NCBI RefSeq assembly: GCF_024022995.1
Contig: NZ_CP099582.1
Location: forward strand, 992,001-1,056,000
Direction of reading: 5' to 3'
DNA length: 64,000 nucleotides
DNA from: Thermococcus aggregans
GTDB taxonomy: Archaea; Methanobacteriota_B; Thermococci; Thermococcales; Thermococcaceae
The translations under genes were made by a program, and so were the position numbers. Positions 1 through 10,248 of the stretch are shown here, piece after piece; position 1 is the first letter of the stretch, and each line of letters opens with the position of its first letter. The notes under the pieces were generated by a model. That model saw only the letters and a program-made list of their open reading frames with translations, was not told the origin of the DNA and searched no databases.

Positions 1-64
1 ACTTGGACAATATTCATGTATTCGATAAGAACACTGAAAAAGCCATAATATGAGGGAAATAAAA

Positions 65-1758
<1,694 letters not shown>

Positions 1759-1796
1759 CTATCACCTCTTTTGTCAACGAGATAAAAAGCAAAAAA

Positions 1797-3761
1797 CTAA
1801 AGCATCCAATCAACTCCTAATATTCTGCTGTATTCTGCTAAAACCCTTCTAAGGTACTCCTTTGCAGTCACAACTTTGTCTTTCTTAAACCGCTCTGCCC
1901 ATTTTTCGTTGCCAAACTCTTCCGCGCCCTTCGCGACCAAATCTATAACCCTCATTGAATCCCAGAATACCGGTTCATAGCCGGCTTTCTTGAGGAAATT
2001 AACAAGTTTTCTTATTGTTTTTCTAGCCTGCTCCTCCATGTCTACGTTTTCTCCATAAGCTTCCATAAAGAGTGCCTTCAACACAGGCTTTGCCCATCCA
2101 CGGTGGAATCTGCACCAGCCAACGTTGTCGTACCAGTACTCATAGAGGGCACTGGCAACTATCTTATTAGCCAGCTCTTCCGGCTCAAGGAACACACCAA
2201 ACTGGTAGAACGTCCAGTAACGGCCTTGAATTGGCAATGGTATGTAGTTTCCTATCGCCCAGTACATGGTAGGTACCATCTCTCCGTCAGTTCCTATGGG
2301 TGTGTAAACTCCATAATCTTTGAAGCTCTCTCCATAGCTTAGCCTGTCCTTGAACTTCTCATCAAAGATCTCGGCAGCTCTCCTTATGCCCTCTCCAATT
2401 ATCCTGGCGATTTCGTTTTCAGCAAAGGCAACCCTATGGGCTAATTCGGCAACGAGCTTAGCGTTCTTTTCACTGGTTTCAACGGGCTTTAGAATTAAGC
2501 TGTCCTTATCAAATTCAGGTTTATCACTTAGACCAACTTCTTCCGGCTTGAGCAGTCCTCTGTAAACAAGCTCCAAAACCCATGCCGCGGTGCCTCCAAA
2601 GCTGATTGCATCAAATCCCATAGCATCAACCGCGTGAACACTTATATCACTCGCTCTAAGAGTTATAACTCCACTGAGCGGACCATTTGCTTCCCTTGGC
2701 TCGTACTCTATGTGGTGACCATTGGCGTATTTCTTACACACTACTGGGCAAGGCTCTCCACAGTTAGTCCAGTTTTTGGTCTCTATTGCCTCTTTATTGA
2801 AGGGCTCCCAGTAATACTTCATTATGTTCTCGTGGATTTTAATGCGATCTTCCTTCGGAATGTAGGGCATCTGCCAGTTTAGTATCGGCACAAAGTCGCC
2901 TTCAGCCGGATAGTTGCCTCCAAAAGTTCCTCCCGTCTTGAGCTTAGGATTGTATTTGTATTTCACGGTTTTTTCGGATATTATCTCGTTCATGGGCTTT
3001 TTGTGGACTCCCTCCACTATGGACTTTGCAACCCTTATATTGCTTATATCTTCCTTCGGGAACTTCTTTCTGACCTTTCCTCCAAATATTATGGCAACCA
3101 CGTTGTGGGCTCTCAACAAAACGCTTCCAGTTCCACCTCTGGCGGCCCAATCCTCACTTCCAACAACTCTCTTGCCGTTTCTAAGTGTTTGAGAAAACAC
3201 TGCACCCATGTGCGTGTTTAGAGATGCCGGACCGACACATGCAATTCTATACTCCATTCCATCAAATTTGTCATGGAAGTTATCTATCAAATACTGGGTA
3301 AGGGCATAAACTCCCTCTTCCCCTTTGTAGCCTTTCCAGATCTCAATTACCTTTTCAAGTTCAATCTCATGAAGCTCAACTTTCAGATTTTCTCCATCGT
3401 TGGAAAGAACTATTACGGTTGGTTTTTCCCTTTTGCCTTCCAGAACCACAAAATCTACTCCAACTCTCTGGAACTGATAAGCGGCGCCACCCATTGTTGA
3501 TGGAAACACTCCCCCATATTGGGGAGACCTATAAACGAAAGTCATTCTGTGAGAACCGGGAAGAGAAGAACCAGCGAAGGGCCCCTTTCCAAAAACCATT
3601 ACGTTTTTCGGATCGTAAGGATCCTGGAGCTCGTAAGTTTTGTAAACTTCATCATGTAGGTACAAGGCATAGTCTATTATGCCGTAAATCCCTTCTCGTT
3701 CAAATTCCTCGCTCTCAACTTTCTTCTCATTGAGATTTATCTTAAGCACTGAAAACTTCAT
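1797..3761 (-). CDS. gor: glyceraldehyde-3-phosphate:ferredoxin oxidoreductase (tungsten)
   Basis: Aldehyde ferredoxin oxidoreductase family, 654 residues, the usual size for GAPOR. It oxidises glyceraldehyde 3-phosphate to 3-phosphoglycerate with ferredoxin, replacing GAPDH/PGK in the modified archaeal glycolysis. The N-terminal pterin-binding part has FPSTMGGAAYQF and GRGGTGS-like (AARGGTGSVLLRA) segments. Cysteines CGEPCPVVC near residue 335 and a late Cys in VGWCRFHRGW would bind the Fe-S cluster. I chose GAPOR over AOR or FOR from overall resemblance and the glycolytic neighbours. A very strong GGGGGGAGGG precedes the ATG. A glycolytic motif lies between the TATA box and the start, the arrangement expected for repression. 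Confidence 0.93.
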   Translation of the reverse strand: MKFSVLKINLNEKKVESEEFEREGIYGIIDYALYLHDEVYKTYELQDPYDPKNVMVFGKGPFAGSSLPGSHRMTFVYRSPQYGGVFPSTMGGAAYQFQRVGVDFVVLEGKREKPTVIVLSNDGENLKVELHEIELEKVIEIWKGYKGEEGVYALTQYLIDNFHDKFDGMEYRIACVGPASLNTHMGAVFSQTLRNGKRVVGSEDWAARGGTGSVLLRAHNVVAIIFGGKVRKKFPKEDISNIRVAKSIVEGVHKKPMNEIISEKTVKYKYNPKLKTGGTFGGNYPAEGDFVPILNWQMPYIPKEDRIKIHENIMKYYWEPFNKEAIETKNWTNCGEPCPVVCKKYANGHHIEYEPREANGPLSGVITLRASDISVHAVDAMGFDAISFGGTAAWVLELVYRGLLKPEEVGLSDKPEFDKDSLILKPVETSEKNAKLVAELAHRVAFAENEIARIIGEGIRRAAEIFDEKFKDRLSYGESFKDYGVYTPIGTDGEMVPTMYWAIGNYIPLPIQGRYWTFYQFGVFLEPEELANKIVASALYEYWYDNVGWCRFHRGWAKPVLKALFMEAYGENVDMEEQARKTIRKLVNFLKKAGYEPVFWDSMRVIDLVAKGAEEFGNEKWAERFKKDKVVTAKEYLRRVLAEYSRILGVDWML

Positions 3762-3774
3762 ATCCCTCCCCCCA

Positions 3775-3791
3775 TATCACTCCAAGTGTTA
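3775..3791. promoter_or_regulatory. Thermococcales glycolytic motif in the gor promoter
   Basis: TATCAC-TCCAA-GTGTTA differs at one base from the known TATCAC-N5-GTGATA site bound by the TrmBL1/Tgr regulator. On the minus strand the TATA-like CTTAAATAA is at 3808-3816, so the motif lies downstream of TATA, over or close to the transcription start. That layout is known for genes repressed when sugar is absent. Confidence 0.75.
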
Positions 3792-3897
3792 TGTAAAAAG
3801 ACAAGAGTTATTTAAGATTTTTGGATTTGGATAAGAATTCAAATTTCATGTATTTCCAGAACCAAAAAAAGAGGAAAAATAGATACGGGAAAAAGAG

Positions 3898-5022
3898 TCA
3901 GACAGGTTCAAATCTGTCCTTAAGCTTTTCTAGAACGCCGGGCAAGGTTGTGTACTCCATTTCCTCCAGTGGGAGTCTGTGAGGTTCAAACGGGCCATGT
4001 CTTCTCATATAATCTGCAATTTCCAGCGCCTTCTTTCTTGCCTCATCGAATGCCACATCCTCAAATAGGTCAACAGGCCCTATCAGTTTTCCATCTTTGT
4101 TGATCTGCCATCCTAGAGCCACTACTCTCGGAGGTCCATCAAATCTCGAGGGGGTTGCATATTTGAGGGGAACAGGCATTATTGGACCGTTGTGGGAACC
4201 GCGCATCCATCCGCTTACCAGGTGTGGGAATGCAAACGGTTCAAGGACTTCTCCAAGGGCTGGAAGCCCGCTTTGAGCTCTTACTATTGCCACGGGATCG
4301 TCTTTTCCTACGTATTCACCTGCAATTTCGTAAAGCTTTTCGGTGCTTATAACGGCAACAGGCTCGTCTTCTGGAAGCTTGTGGCCTTTCTTCGGATACA
4401 CGCGCTTTATTACGTACCTCGACTTTGCCCCTATCAATGCCAAAATATCATACATCTCTTCAGGAGAGCTCATGACGACTCTCTTGTGCTCCTTTATGTC
4501 CCAGATCTCGAAGCGGAAGCCCATATGCATGTGAGGATCAATTACCAGTCCGGCAGTATTGAAGGGATCTGCAAACATCCTAAAGATCGGTAAGTTGAAC
4601 GCTCCTGGCTCGGTCTTATCCATGTGGAATGTAACTATGGGCTCGCTTTTTCTTAGGGTGATCTCCATCTCAGCAACGCCGGGCCCCATTCCTCTAACGT
4701 TTCCGCTGAAGGCATCCTTAAGCAAATCTTGACCAGCTCCATAAAGGCCGAGTTCTTTTGCTATTTCTGTTGCCTCCTTAAACACATTCCAAGCTAAACC
4801 ATGGATCTTCTCGCTGTCAACGCCGTGCTTGTGCGTCATGATAAGCTGCAAATCATCGCCACAGTATGTAGCGTAAAAATCGATTATTGTCCCTTCTTCC
4901 TTTGCCTTCTCTAAAATCTCGTTAGCCTTTTCTATTAACGCTGGATGAACTTTGCAGTGTCCTGGCCATCCTCCAATATCAGCTTTTATCACACTAATGG
5001 TTATCTTTTCCCCAACTGCCAT
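3898..5022 (-). CDS. fbp: bifunctional fructose-1,6-bisphosphate aldolase/phosphatase
   Basis: Archaeal class V FBP aldolase/phosphatase of 374 residues, which makes fructose 6-phosphate directly from triose phosphates in gluconeogenesis. Metal-binding and active-site segments are visible: SVIKADIGGWPGH near the N-terminus, YCGDDLQL near residue 53, the loop AFSGNVRGMGPG near residue 130, and GSHNGPIMPVP and GPPRVVALGWQ later. It lies 136 bases upstream of gor on the same strand, but has its own promoter with an upstream glycolytic motif, so the two genes can be regulated oppositely. Confidence 0.96.
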   Translation of the reverse strand: MAVGEKITISVIKADIGGWPGHCKVHPALIEKANEILEKAKEEGTIIDFYATYCGDDLQLIMTHKHGVDSEKIHGLAWNVFKEATEIAKELGLYGAGQDLLKDAFSGNVRGMGPGVAEMEITLRKSEPIVTFHMDKTEPGAFNLPIFRMFADPFNTAGLVIDPHMHMGFRFEIWDIKEHKRVVMSSPEEMYDILALIGAKSRYVIKRVYPKKGHKLPEDEPVAVISTEKLYEIAGEYVGKDDPVAIVRAQSGLPALGEVLEPFAFPHLVSGWMRGSHNGPIMPVPLKYATPSRFDGPPRVVALGWQINKDGKLIGPVDLFEDVAFDEARKKALEIADYMRRHGPFEPHRLPLEEMEYTTLPGVLEKLKDRFEPV

Positions 5023-5081
5023 ATAACATCACCAATAATACGTCTACTTTCGGTCTTATAAAATTTTACTACCGTAAAATA

Positions 5082-5098
5082 TATCACTTCCGATGATA
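5082..5098. promoter_or_regulatory. Thermococcales glycolytic motif upstream of the fbp TATA box
   Basis: TATCAC-TTCCG-ATGATA, one mismatch from TATCAC-N5-GTGATA. On the minus strand the TATA-like TTTTATAAG is at about 5055-5064, so the motif lies upstream of TATA, the arrangement known for genes activated under gluconeogenic growth. Confidence 0.7.
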
Positions 5099-5124
5099 CC
5101 AAAGAAGAAAAGAGTAAAAAAATC

Positions 5125-5364
5125 TCAGCAGATGTCAGTCCAGCCAAATTCTTCTCTTGCAACCTTTATAAGTTCCTTAAGCTCCTCTTTCTTAATGTTG
5201 ACACTGCTAACAGCACCCACAAGAGCTATAATTCCATGCACTTCCTCTTGTACTTGAATCACGTCATCACGTACCTTCGTCACCTTAAGCTCCCTTCTGG
5301 CAACTTCTTCCTCCGTAATTCTAAACTTATCTTCCCTAATTTTTATGTGCTTTATTTCGGTCAT
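5125..5364 (-). CDS. small conserved-looking protein of unknown function
   Basis: A 79-residue, highly charged protein starting MTEIKHIKIRED. I place the start at 5364 because GAGGGGG sits six bases before that ATG; an in-frame ATG at 5379 lies upstream of it. No signal peptide or membrane segment is visible; there is a single Cys at the C-terminus. It sits alone between the fbp promoter and a small membrane protein. I do not recognise the family. Confidence 0.7.
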   Translation of the reverse strand: MTEIKHIKIREDKFRITEEEVARRELKVTKVRDDVIQVQEEVHGIIALVGAVSSVNIKKEELKELIKVAREEFGWTDIC

Positions 5365-5491
5365 AAGAAACCCCCTCATTATGATATTATGACTTTTAAT
5401 TTGATAAAGTTTTCCTAATCTTTACTAAGCAATTAACTTAATAAAAGCAATTCCTGAATCTAAAGTAAAAATTGGAAAAAAGTTTCTTGCT

Positions 5492-6091
5492 CTAGTATTC
5501 GCCTCCTAATATCATAACACTAAACTTAGCATCAAACTTTTCGGTAAGGAATTTTCCAGGCGATTTTGGCCATACCAAGTAAAACGTCTCCTTTTTTACA
5601 AGCCGCTTATCTTCCGAAACCTCATACACGTGAAGTTCTGTTACAGGGATAAATATCAGCGGCCTAGCTATAACAACATAGTTCAACTTCTTAGGGGTCA
5701 GCAGGCTCGCACTTAGCTCGATGTCATAGATTCTGTATATCCTCATAAAGCCCAAAGAGGGGACGCCAAACTTTTCAAAATCCTCCTTTGCAAAACCATA
5801 CTCTGTTATCAGCGGCAAGGACAGAACACATGAAGACGAATAGCAGGTCATTTTTTCAACAGGTGAATAGAGATACAGATACTGGTCAAGAACCTTAAAA
5901 CCCGAAAACGACGTCACCACAAAAGCCAATAATATTAAAATACCGAGCTGTTTTAGCTTATACTGTCCTTTTCTTAGATAAACATAGTACTTCCAGAACC
6001 ATATCAGCAGCACGACAGGTATTGTTACATAGTATAGGACAAAAAACGTGCCAAATGTAACCGGATCAGTAGCATGAGCATAGTATACCAT
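5492..6091 (-). CDS. small membrane protein of unknown function
   Basis: A 199-residue protein with two hydrophobic segments near the N-terminus (about residues 12-33 and 47-65), followed by a long domain with two cysteines five residues apart (CYSSSC). This fits a membrane-anchored protein with an extracytoplasmic soluble part. A GGAGGG-type site precedes the ATG. No family recognised and no informative neighbour. Confidence 0.7.
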   Translation of the reverse strand: MVYYAHATDPVTFGTFFVLYYVTIPVVLLIWFWKYYVYLRKGQYKLKQLGILILLAFVVTSFSGFKVLDQYLYLYSPVEKMTCYSSSCVLSLPLITEYGFAKEDFEKFGVPSLGFMRIYRIYDIELSASLLTPKKLNYVVIARPLIFIPVTELHVYEVSEDKRLVKKETFYLVWPKSPGKFLTEKFDAKFSVMILGGEY

Positions 6092-6200
6092 TTCAATCCC
6101 TCCTAAGTATTGTTAAAGATTAATTGCCAAGTTCTTAAAAACATTCCCATCATAGCACATTATCGCAACAGCAGTGTACTTTTTCTTACATTTTTCAACC

Positions 6201-6216
6201 AATTGTCAGGACAATT
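6201..6216. repeat. inverted repeat in a long intergenic region
   Basis: AATTGTC-AG-GACAATT, seven-base arms with a two-base centre. It lies in the 279-base gap between the small membrane protein and the NifX-like gene, 170 bases from the latter. It could be an operator or chance; no other structure was seen in 6092-6312. Confidence 0.35.
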
Positions 6217-6312
6217 ATGTTAATTATTCCACTCCTAACGTGCTTGACATTTTCTTTTGAGAGCCTTGCCCTTTAAGGCGGGAATAAATCAGAATTTTGT
6301 TAAGGACTCACT

Positions 6313-6330
6313 TTTGTGCATATGCACAAA
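6313..6330. promoter_or_regulatory. perfect 18-bp palindrome directly upstream of a TATA box
   Basis: TTTGTGCATATGCACAAA is a perfect dyad. It abuts the TATA-like CTTTATATG at 6331-6339, which precedes the ATG at 6371. A site upstream of TATA suggests an activator rather than a repressor. Regulator unknown. Confidence 0.6.
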
Positions 6331-6370
6331 CTTTATATGTATCAAACTTCATATATTTTTGGTGATACAA

Positions 6371-6763
6371 ATGAGGATCGCAATACCTGCAGAGGACAAC
6401 AGAGGTTTAGAAAGTAGAGTAAGCGAACACTTTGGAAGAGCCAAGTACTTTGTTTTTGTAGATGTTGAAGATAACAAAATCAAAAATGTAGAGGTTGTTG
6501 AAGTACCCTTCGAGGAGCACGGCCCAGGTGATTTGCCAAATTTCATCAAAGAACACGGCGGTGAGGTTGTTCTTGCATATGGAATGGGAAGAAGGGCAAT
6601 AGAATACTTTAACAGTCTTGGCATCGAAGTTGTTACAGGAGCTTATGGAAAAATCAAAGATGTCGTCGAGGCATTTATTCATCAAGTCCTTGAAGTTGAC
6701 CCTCACTGGAAGGAGAAAATAGAAAGAGAAAAAGAGCACAGAGGGGAATGTAGAGACCAATGA
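6371..6763 (+). CDS. NifX/NifB-type dinitrogenase iron-molybdenum cofactor family protein
   Basis: A 130-residue protein with the family start MRIAIPAEDN, the motif SEHFGRAKYFV and the later AYGMGRRAIEYFNSLGI and GAYGKIKDVVEAF. In archaea these single-domain proteins are thought to bind metal clusters or cofactors; no nif genes are present here, so nitrogen fixation is not implied. Start chosen at 6371 because GGTGAT at 6361-6366 is ideally spaced; the frame is open to 6257, upstream of the TATA box. The C-terminus is rich in charged residues (KEKIEREKEHRGE). Confidence 0.85.
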   Translation: MRIAIPAEDNRGLESRVSEHFGRAKYFVFVDVEDNKIKNVEVVEVPFEEHGPGDLPNFIKEHGGEVVLAYGMGRRAIEYFNSLGIEVVTGAYGKIKDVVEAFIHQVLEVDPHWKEKIEREKEHRGECRDQ

Positions 6764-6848
6764 ATACCACTAATTACTTTTTAAACTTTTTTAAACTTTT
6801 TAAAACATTCTGCCTCTTCCTCTTCCATTTGATTATCTTTGAAAGAAC

Positions 6849-7079
6849 CTATTCCAGGGCTCCTAAGTCAGAAAGCACCTCCTGGAGTTTCAACTTGTGT
6901 TCTTGAGATTTACTTTCCCTTAAAATCATTTCCGTCAGACTTTTCAATGGCTTTACCTCTTTCTCGAGGATCTCCTTTGGCTGGTTCAAGAATTTTTTCA
7001 AGAAAAGCAGGAATTGGAGTAAAAAGCTTCGTCTTTCTATACTTGAATCAAAGTACGTGGAAGTAACACCAGCCCACTT
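6849..7079 (-). pseudogene. possible C-terminal coding remnant, unknown family
   Basis: An open frame without a usable start, reading ...YFDSSIERRSFLLQF... and then a Lys/Glu/Leu-rich amphipathic tail ending LQEVLSDLGALE before TAG. The composition looks protein-like, but overlapping frames are also open, so the assignment is weak. It lies in a roughly 650-base zone (6764-7419) without an intact gene. Confidence 0.3.
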
Positions 7080-7115
7080 CTACATCGGGGGAAACAATGC
7101 GGTTAAACTCTGGCC

Positions 7116-7292
7116 GAGTTTATAGGTGGCTGTGGTGCTGGGGGTATATGCGGGGATAGAACCCGATGGAACAGTTGTGCCATGCGTCTTCCGGTGCTTT
7201 ACATCCCAAGCCACTATAGAGCTCTTGAGGTATCGGTGGAAAAACTCATAGAGATAGAAAGAGGAAGCTTCGAGAAAAGACTTCATGCCTAA
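7116..7292 (+). pseudogene. radical SAM enzyme C-terminal remnant, frameshifted
   Basis: Reads EFIGGCGAG in one frame and, one base shifted, YAGIEPDGTVVPCVF; together they match the SPASM-proximal signature GCGAG-x-YAGIxPDGxVxPCVF of radical SAM enzymes. After the next shift the frame reads PVLYIPSHYRALEVSVEK and ends at TAA 7290-7292. The N-terminal CxxxCxxC part is absent. At least two frame changes make this a dead fragment. Confidence 0.6.
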
Positions 7293-7419
7293 GCACATTG
7301 CTCAGTATTAATAGAGTAGAAACGACTGAAGAAAGGTTTCTTGTATCATGTCGGTTCTTAACTTAAGGTTCAGAAAATCTTTAAATTTTTTCATATGATG
7401 TTTTCTTCTGGTGAAGCAA

Positions 7420-8424
7420 ATGAAGGCAAACATAAAGGACTTCGCGCCGAGCTGGTTTGCAAGCGTTATGGGAACAGGGGCACTAGCTCTCGTCAGCAAA
7501 GCATACTCCTCGAAGCTTCCAGCCCTGAGCGAATTTGCCGAGTTTCTTGTCTACCTCAACACGCTTCTGTTCTTCGTCCTACTGGTCCCCTGGCTCCTCA
7601 GATGGGTGAAGCATACGGAAAACGCACTAAGTGACCTCAAACACCCGATGGTGAGCCACTTCTACGGGACGATAGCTGTGGCCATGCTTGTCCTCTCGGC
7701 CGATTACCTGCTCATACTCAAGAAAACCGCCATCGCAAAGGCGTTCTGGATTCCGGGGACGGCTCTGACTATATTCTTCGCCCTGCTCATCCCTTACCTT
7801 ATGTTCGTGGAGAAAGAGATAGACCTCAAGGCAGTTACTCCGGCATGGTTTATTCCTCCGGTCGGACTTATCGTGATCCCTCTTGGGGGTTCAGGGCTTA
7901 TTTCAAGCTTCTCCGGGGCAGTTAAAGATATTGCCTACGCGGTCAACTACTTCGCCTGGGGCGCGGGCTTCTTCCTGTATCTCGGTCTCTTTGCAATAGT
8001 CTTTTTCCGCCTCATCCGGCACGAACCGATGCCCAGCGGAATAGCGCCCGCAATATGGATAAACCTCGGTCCAATCGGTGCCGGGACCTCAACGCTCTAC
8101 GCGCTTGTCAAGACCAGCGAATTCCTAACGGTTAAAGAACCGTTTTTCGCTTTTGGTCTAATTTTCTGGGGCTTTGGCGTCTGGTGGCTGGCAATGGCAA
8201 TTATAATGACCCTTTACTACATCAGGAAGCTTACCCTACCTTACAGCCTCGCCTGGTGGGCCTTCATCTTTCCCCTCGGAGCCTACGTCAGCGCAACCCA
8301 CAACGTTGGCACAACCCTTGGCATAAGTGTCATAGACAGCTTCGGCTTCGCCCTCTACTGGCTACTACTGGTGATGTGGCTGGTCACAGGAGTGAAAACC
8401 GTAAAGCACGTACTCCTCGAATGA
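7420..8424 (+). CDS. TehA/TDT-family transporter (SLAC1-like)
   Basis: A 334-residue integral membrane protein with about ten hydrophobic segments. The N-terminal FAPSWFASVMGTGALAL is the signature of the tellurite-resistance/dicarboxylate transporter (TDT) family, which includes TehA, Mae1 and plant SLAC1 anion channels. Later GSGLISSFSGAV and GPIGAGTSTLYAL fit the repeated pore helices. The substrate (dicarboxylate, sulfite or other anion) cannot be read from sequence. Start at 7420 because GGTGA precedes it; an in-frame GTG at 7411 is upstream. The gene is GC-richer than the debris region before it. Confidence 0.88.
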   Translation: MKANIKDFAPSWFASVMGTGALALVSKAYSSKLPALSEFAEFLVYLNTLLFFVLLVPWLLRWVKHTENALSDLKHPMVSHFYGTIAVAMLVLSADYLLILKKTAIAKAFWIPGTALTIFFALLIPYLMFVEKEIDLKAVTPAWFIPPVGLIVIPLGGSGLISSFSGAVKDIAYAVNYFAWGAGFFLYLGLFAIVFFRLIRHEPMPSGIAPAIWINLGPIGAGTSTLYALVKTSEFLTVKEPFFAFGLIFWGFGVWWLAMAIIMTLYYIRKLTLPYSLAWWAFIFPLGAYVSATHNVGTTLGISVIDSFGFALYWLLLVMWLVTGVKTVKHVLLE

Positions 8425-8454
8425 TTTTCTTTTTAATTCTTTGAGCTTGGGCTT

Positions 8455-9393
8455 TCATTCCCTCAGAAGCCCCTTAATTATCAGCTCTGCTGCCTCTTCC
8501 TCAGTTAATCCCTTTGCCATGAGCTGCATCAACTGGGCCTCATTTATCCTTCCTATTGAAGCTTCATGAGTGAGCTCAGCTTTATCGTTCTTCACCCTTA
8601 GGAGTGGCACAGTCTGAACGTCAGCTTCGCCCTTGACTATCTCGTGGCACTCAACATGACCTTTTGAGTACTCTCCAAGGCCGTAAGCTTCATTTACAAC
8701 ATTTGCCTTTGCATTATCAAAAGCTATCACAGTAGTCTTTAAGTTTGCCCGTGAATGAGCTCCGGTTAAATATGCCACTTCCTTAATCTCAACAGAATCA
8801 TCTTTAATAGCCTTTACCTTGGAAACAAGCTCTGTTACAGCGTAATCATCCAGATCAACATTCATTTCAAGTTTGAGCTCTTTAGCACGGTGTTTTGTTA
8901 GAGAGAATTTCCCCGTATACCTTCCTTTCCTCCCTACTTTAACCTCAGTTCTGCTGATCATCCTTACGCCTTCTCCGTGTATGTGTTCGTCTTCATATAC
9001 TACAGATGCCCCTTCCTCGACTTTAATCTTTGCATATGCATCATGGGTAAAATCTTTGGCATACGGAAAGATGCAGTGAGAAAGGAACTTAACTTTTGCG
9101 CCTTTCCCCACAACTATATCAAAAACAACCTTCTGATATCCCTCGCTTTTCAAAAATCCCGTACACAGATGAATAGGAAAAGGAAGCTCGACGTTATCCT
9201 TTATTTTTATCTCTGCCCTCACACCATTTTCTATTTCCTCACCAACTATCTCAACGCCCTCAACGTTGTTTAATCCTATTATTTTCTTCCCACTTATGAT
9301 TATCGCCGCTACTCTATCACCAAATAGAGATGTATCCAGACCTTCTTTCTCATAGATATTTACTAAGGCTTCATATTCCTTTACTCGATCCAT
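8455..9393 (-). CDS. short SufB/SufD-like Fe-S scaffold protein
   Basis: A 312-residue protein of the SufBD family, much shorter than the SufB at 21430. The beta-helix core includes THDAYAKIKVEEGASVVYEDE and VECHEIVKGEADVQTVP. The C-terminal signature ELTHEASIGRI followed by LMAKGLTEEEAAELIIKG is intact. Paired with a SufC-like ATPase whose end it overlaps, it forms a minimal two-gene system like those proposed as ancestral SUF (SMS-type SmsCB). Start at 9393 is tentative; an in-frame ATG lies at 9405. Confidence 0.88.
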   Translation of the reverse strand: MDRVKEYEALVNIYEKEGLDTSLFGDRVAAIIISGKKIIGLNNVEGVEIVGEEIENGVRAEIKIKDNVELPFPIHLCTGFLKSEGYQKVVFDIVVGKGAKVKFLSHCIFPYAKDFTHDAYAKIKVEEGASVVYEDEHIHGEGVRMISRTEVKVGRKGRYTGKFSLTKHRAKELKLEMNVDLDDYAVTELVSKVKAIKDDSVEIKEVAYLTGAHSRANLKTTVIAFDNAKANVVNEAYGLGEYSKGHVECHEIVKGEADVQTVPLLRVKNDKAELTHEASIGRINEAQLMQLMAKGLTEEEAAELIIKGLLRE

Positions 9394-10120
9394 CTTGATG
9401 ACCATATCTCATCCCTTCCAAAAGTGGACATTTCCCGCAGGCTCTTTTGTAATATTCAACTACTTCATCAGAGAATCCTTTTCTCACGACTTTCCCACCG
9501 CATACAAAATAACTAAACTCTGTCTTCTTCGCAATGTCCTCATGATGAGTGATTAAAATTACCGTCGTGCCAATCTTTCTCAGATACTCCAAGGTTTTAT
9601 CTATTAAGCCACTTGCAGTTATATCCAATCCTGAATCAGGCTCATCAAGAATGGCATACTTCGGTTTTAAAAGGAGAACAGATGCAAGTTCAACCCTCTT
9701 TCTCTCCCCTCCACTTAGGCTTTTATCAACAAATCTAGAATGATAGAGTTCATACGGCAGACCTACAATCTCAAGAATTTCTTTCAATTCCTCTTTGTCA
9801 ACATTTAGTTTTCCCCCAAGGGTAAGATACTCCTCAACCGTTATTCCATCGTAGCGAGCCGGCTCTTGCCAGAGTAAGGTAATACCAAGTTTAGCCCTCT
9901 CTGTTATGCTCAAGTCTGTTATATCCCTATCATCAAGTAACACTTTTCCATCACTTGGCTTTATGACTCCCATTAGAATATAAGCTATTGTGGACTTTCC
10001 AGCGCCATTGGGACCGAGAATAGAGTAGCTCATACCTTCTTTGAAGCGCATATTGATTTTATCTAATATTTTCCTGCCGTTCGTGGAGTAAGTGACGTTT
10101 CTCAGCAACAACATGGGCAT
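9371..10120 (-). CDS. SufC-like ABC ATPase of the minimal Suf pair
   Basis: Soluble ABC ATPase of 249 residues: Walker A GPNGAGKST, signature KSLSGGERKRVELA, Walker B YAILDEPDSGLD and switch His in LITHHED. It would energise cluster assembly on the SufB-like partner, whose start it overlaps. A C-terminal extension carries two cysteines (KRACGKCPLLEG), which is unusual for SufC. The TATA-like TTTAAATT lies about 30 bases before the ATG with no ribosome binding site between, so the transcript is probably leaderless. Confidence 0.9.
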   Translation of the reverse strand: MPMLLLRNVTYSTNGRKILDKINMRFKEGMSYSILGPNGAGKSTIAYILMGVIKPSDGKVLLDDRDITDLSITERAKLGITLLWQEPARYDGITVEEYLTLGGKLNVDKEELKEILEIVGLPYELYHSRFVDKSLSGGERKRVELASVLLLKPKYAILDEPDSGLDITASGLIDKTLEYLRKIGTTVILITHHEDIAKKTEFSYFVCGGKVVRKGFSDEVVEYYKRACGKCPLLEGMRYGHQDGSSKGI

Positions 10121-10248
10121 CGAAAAATGGTCATGTGAGCAAAATTTAAAGTTTTTGGAACATTTTCGCCCAAACCAAAAGTTGGCAACAAGAACATATG
10201 AAAAGAATTTTAAGTGAAATTTTTTTAATATAAATGAGGTGATCTAAA

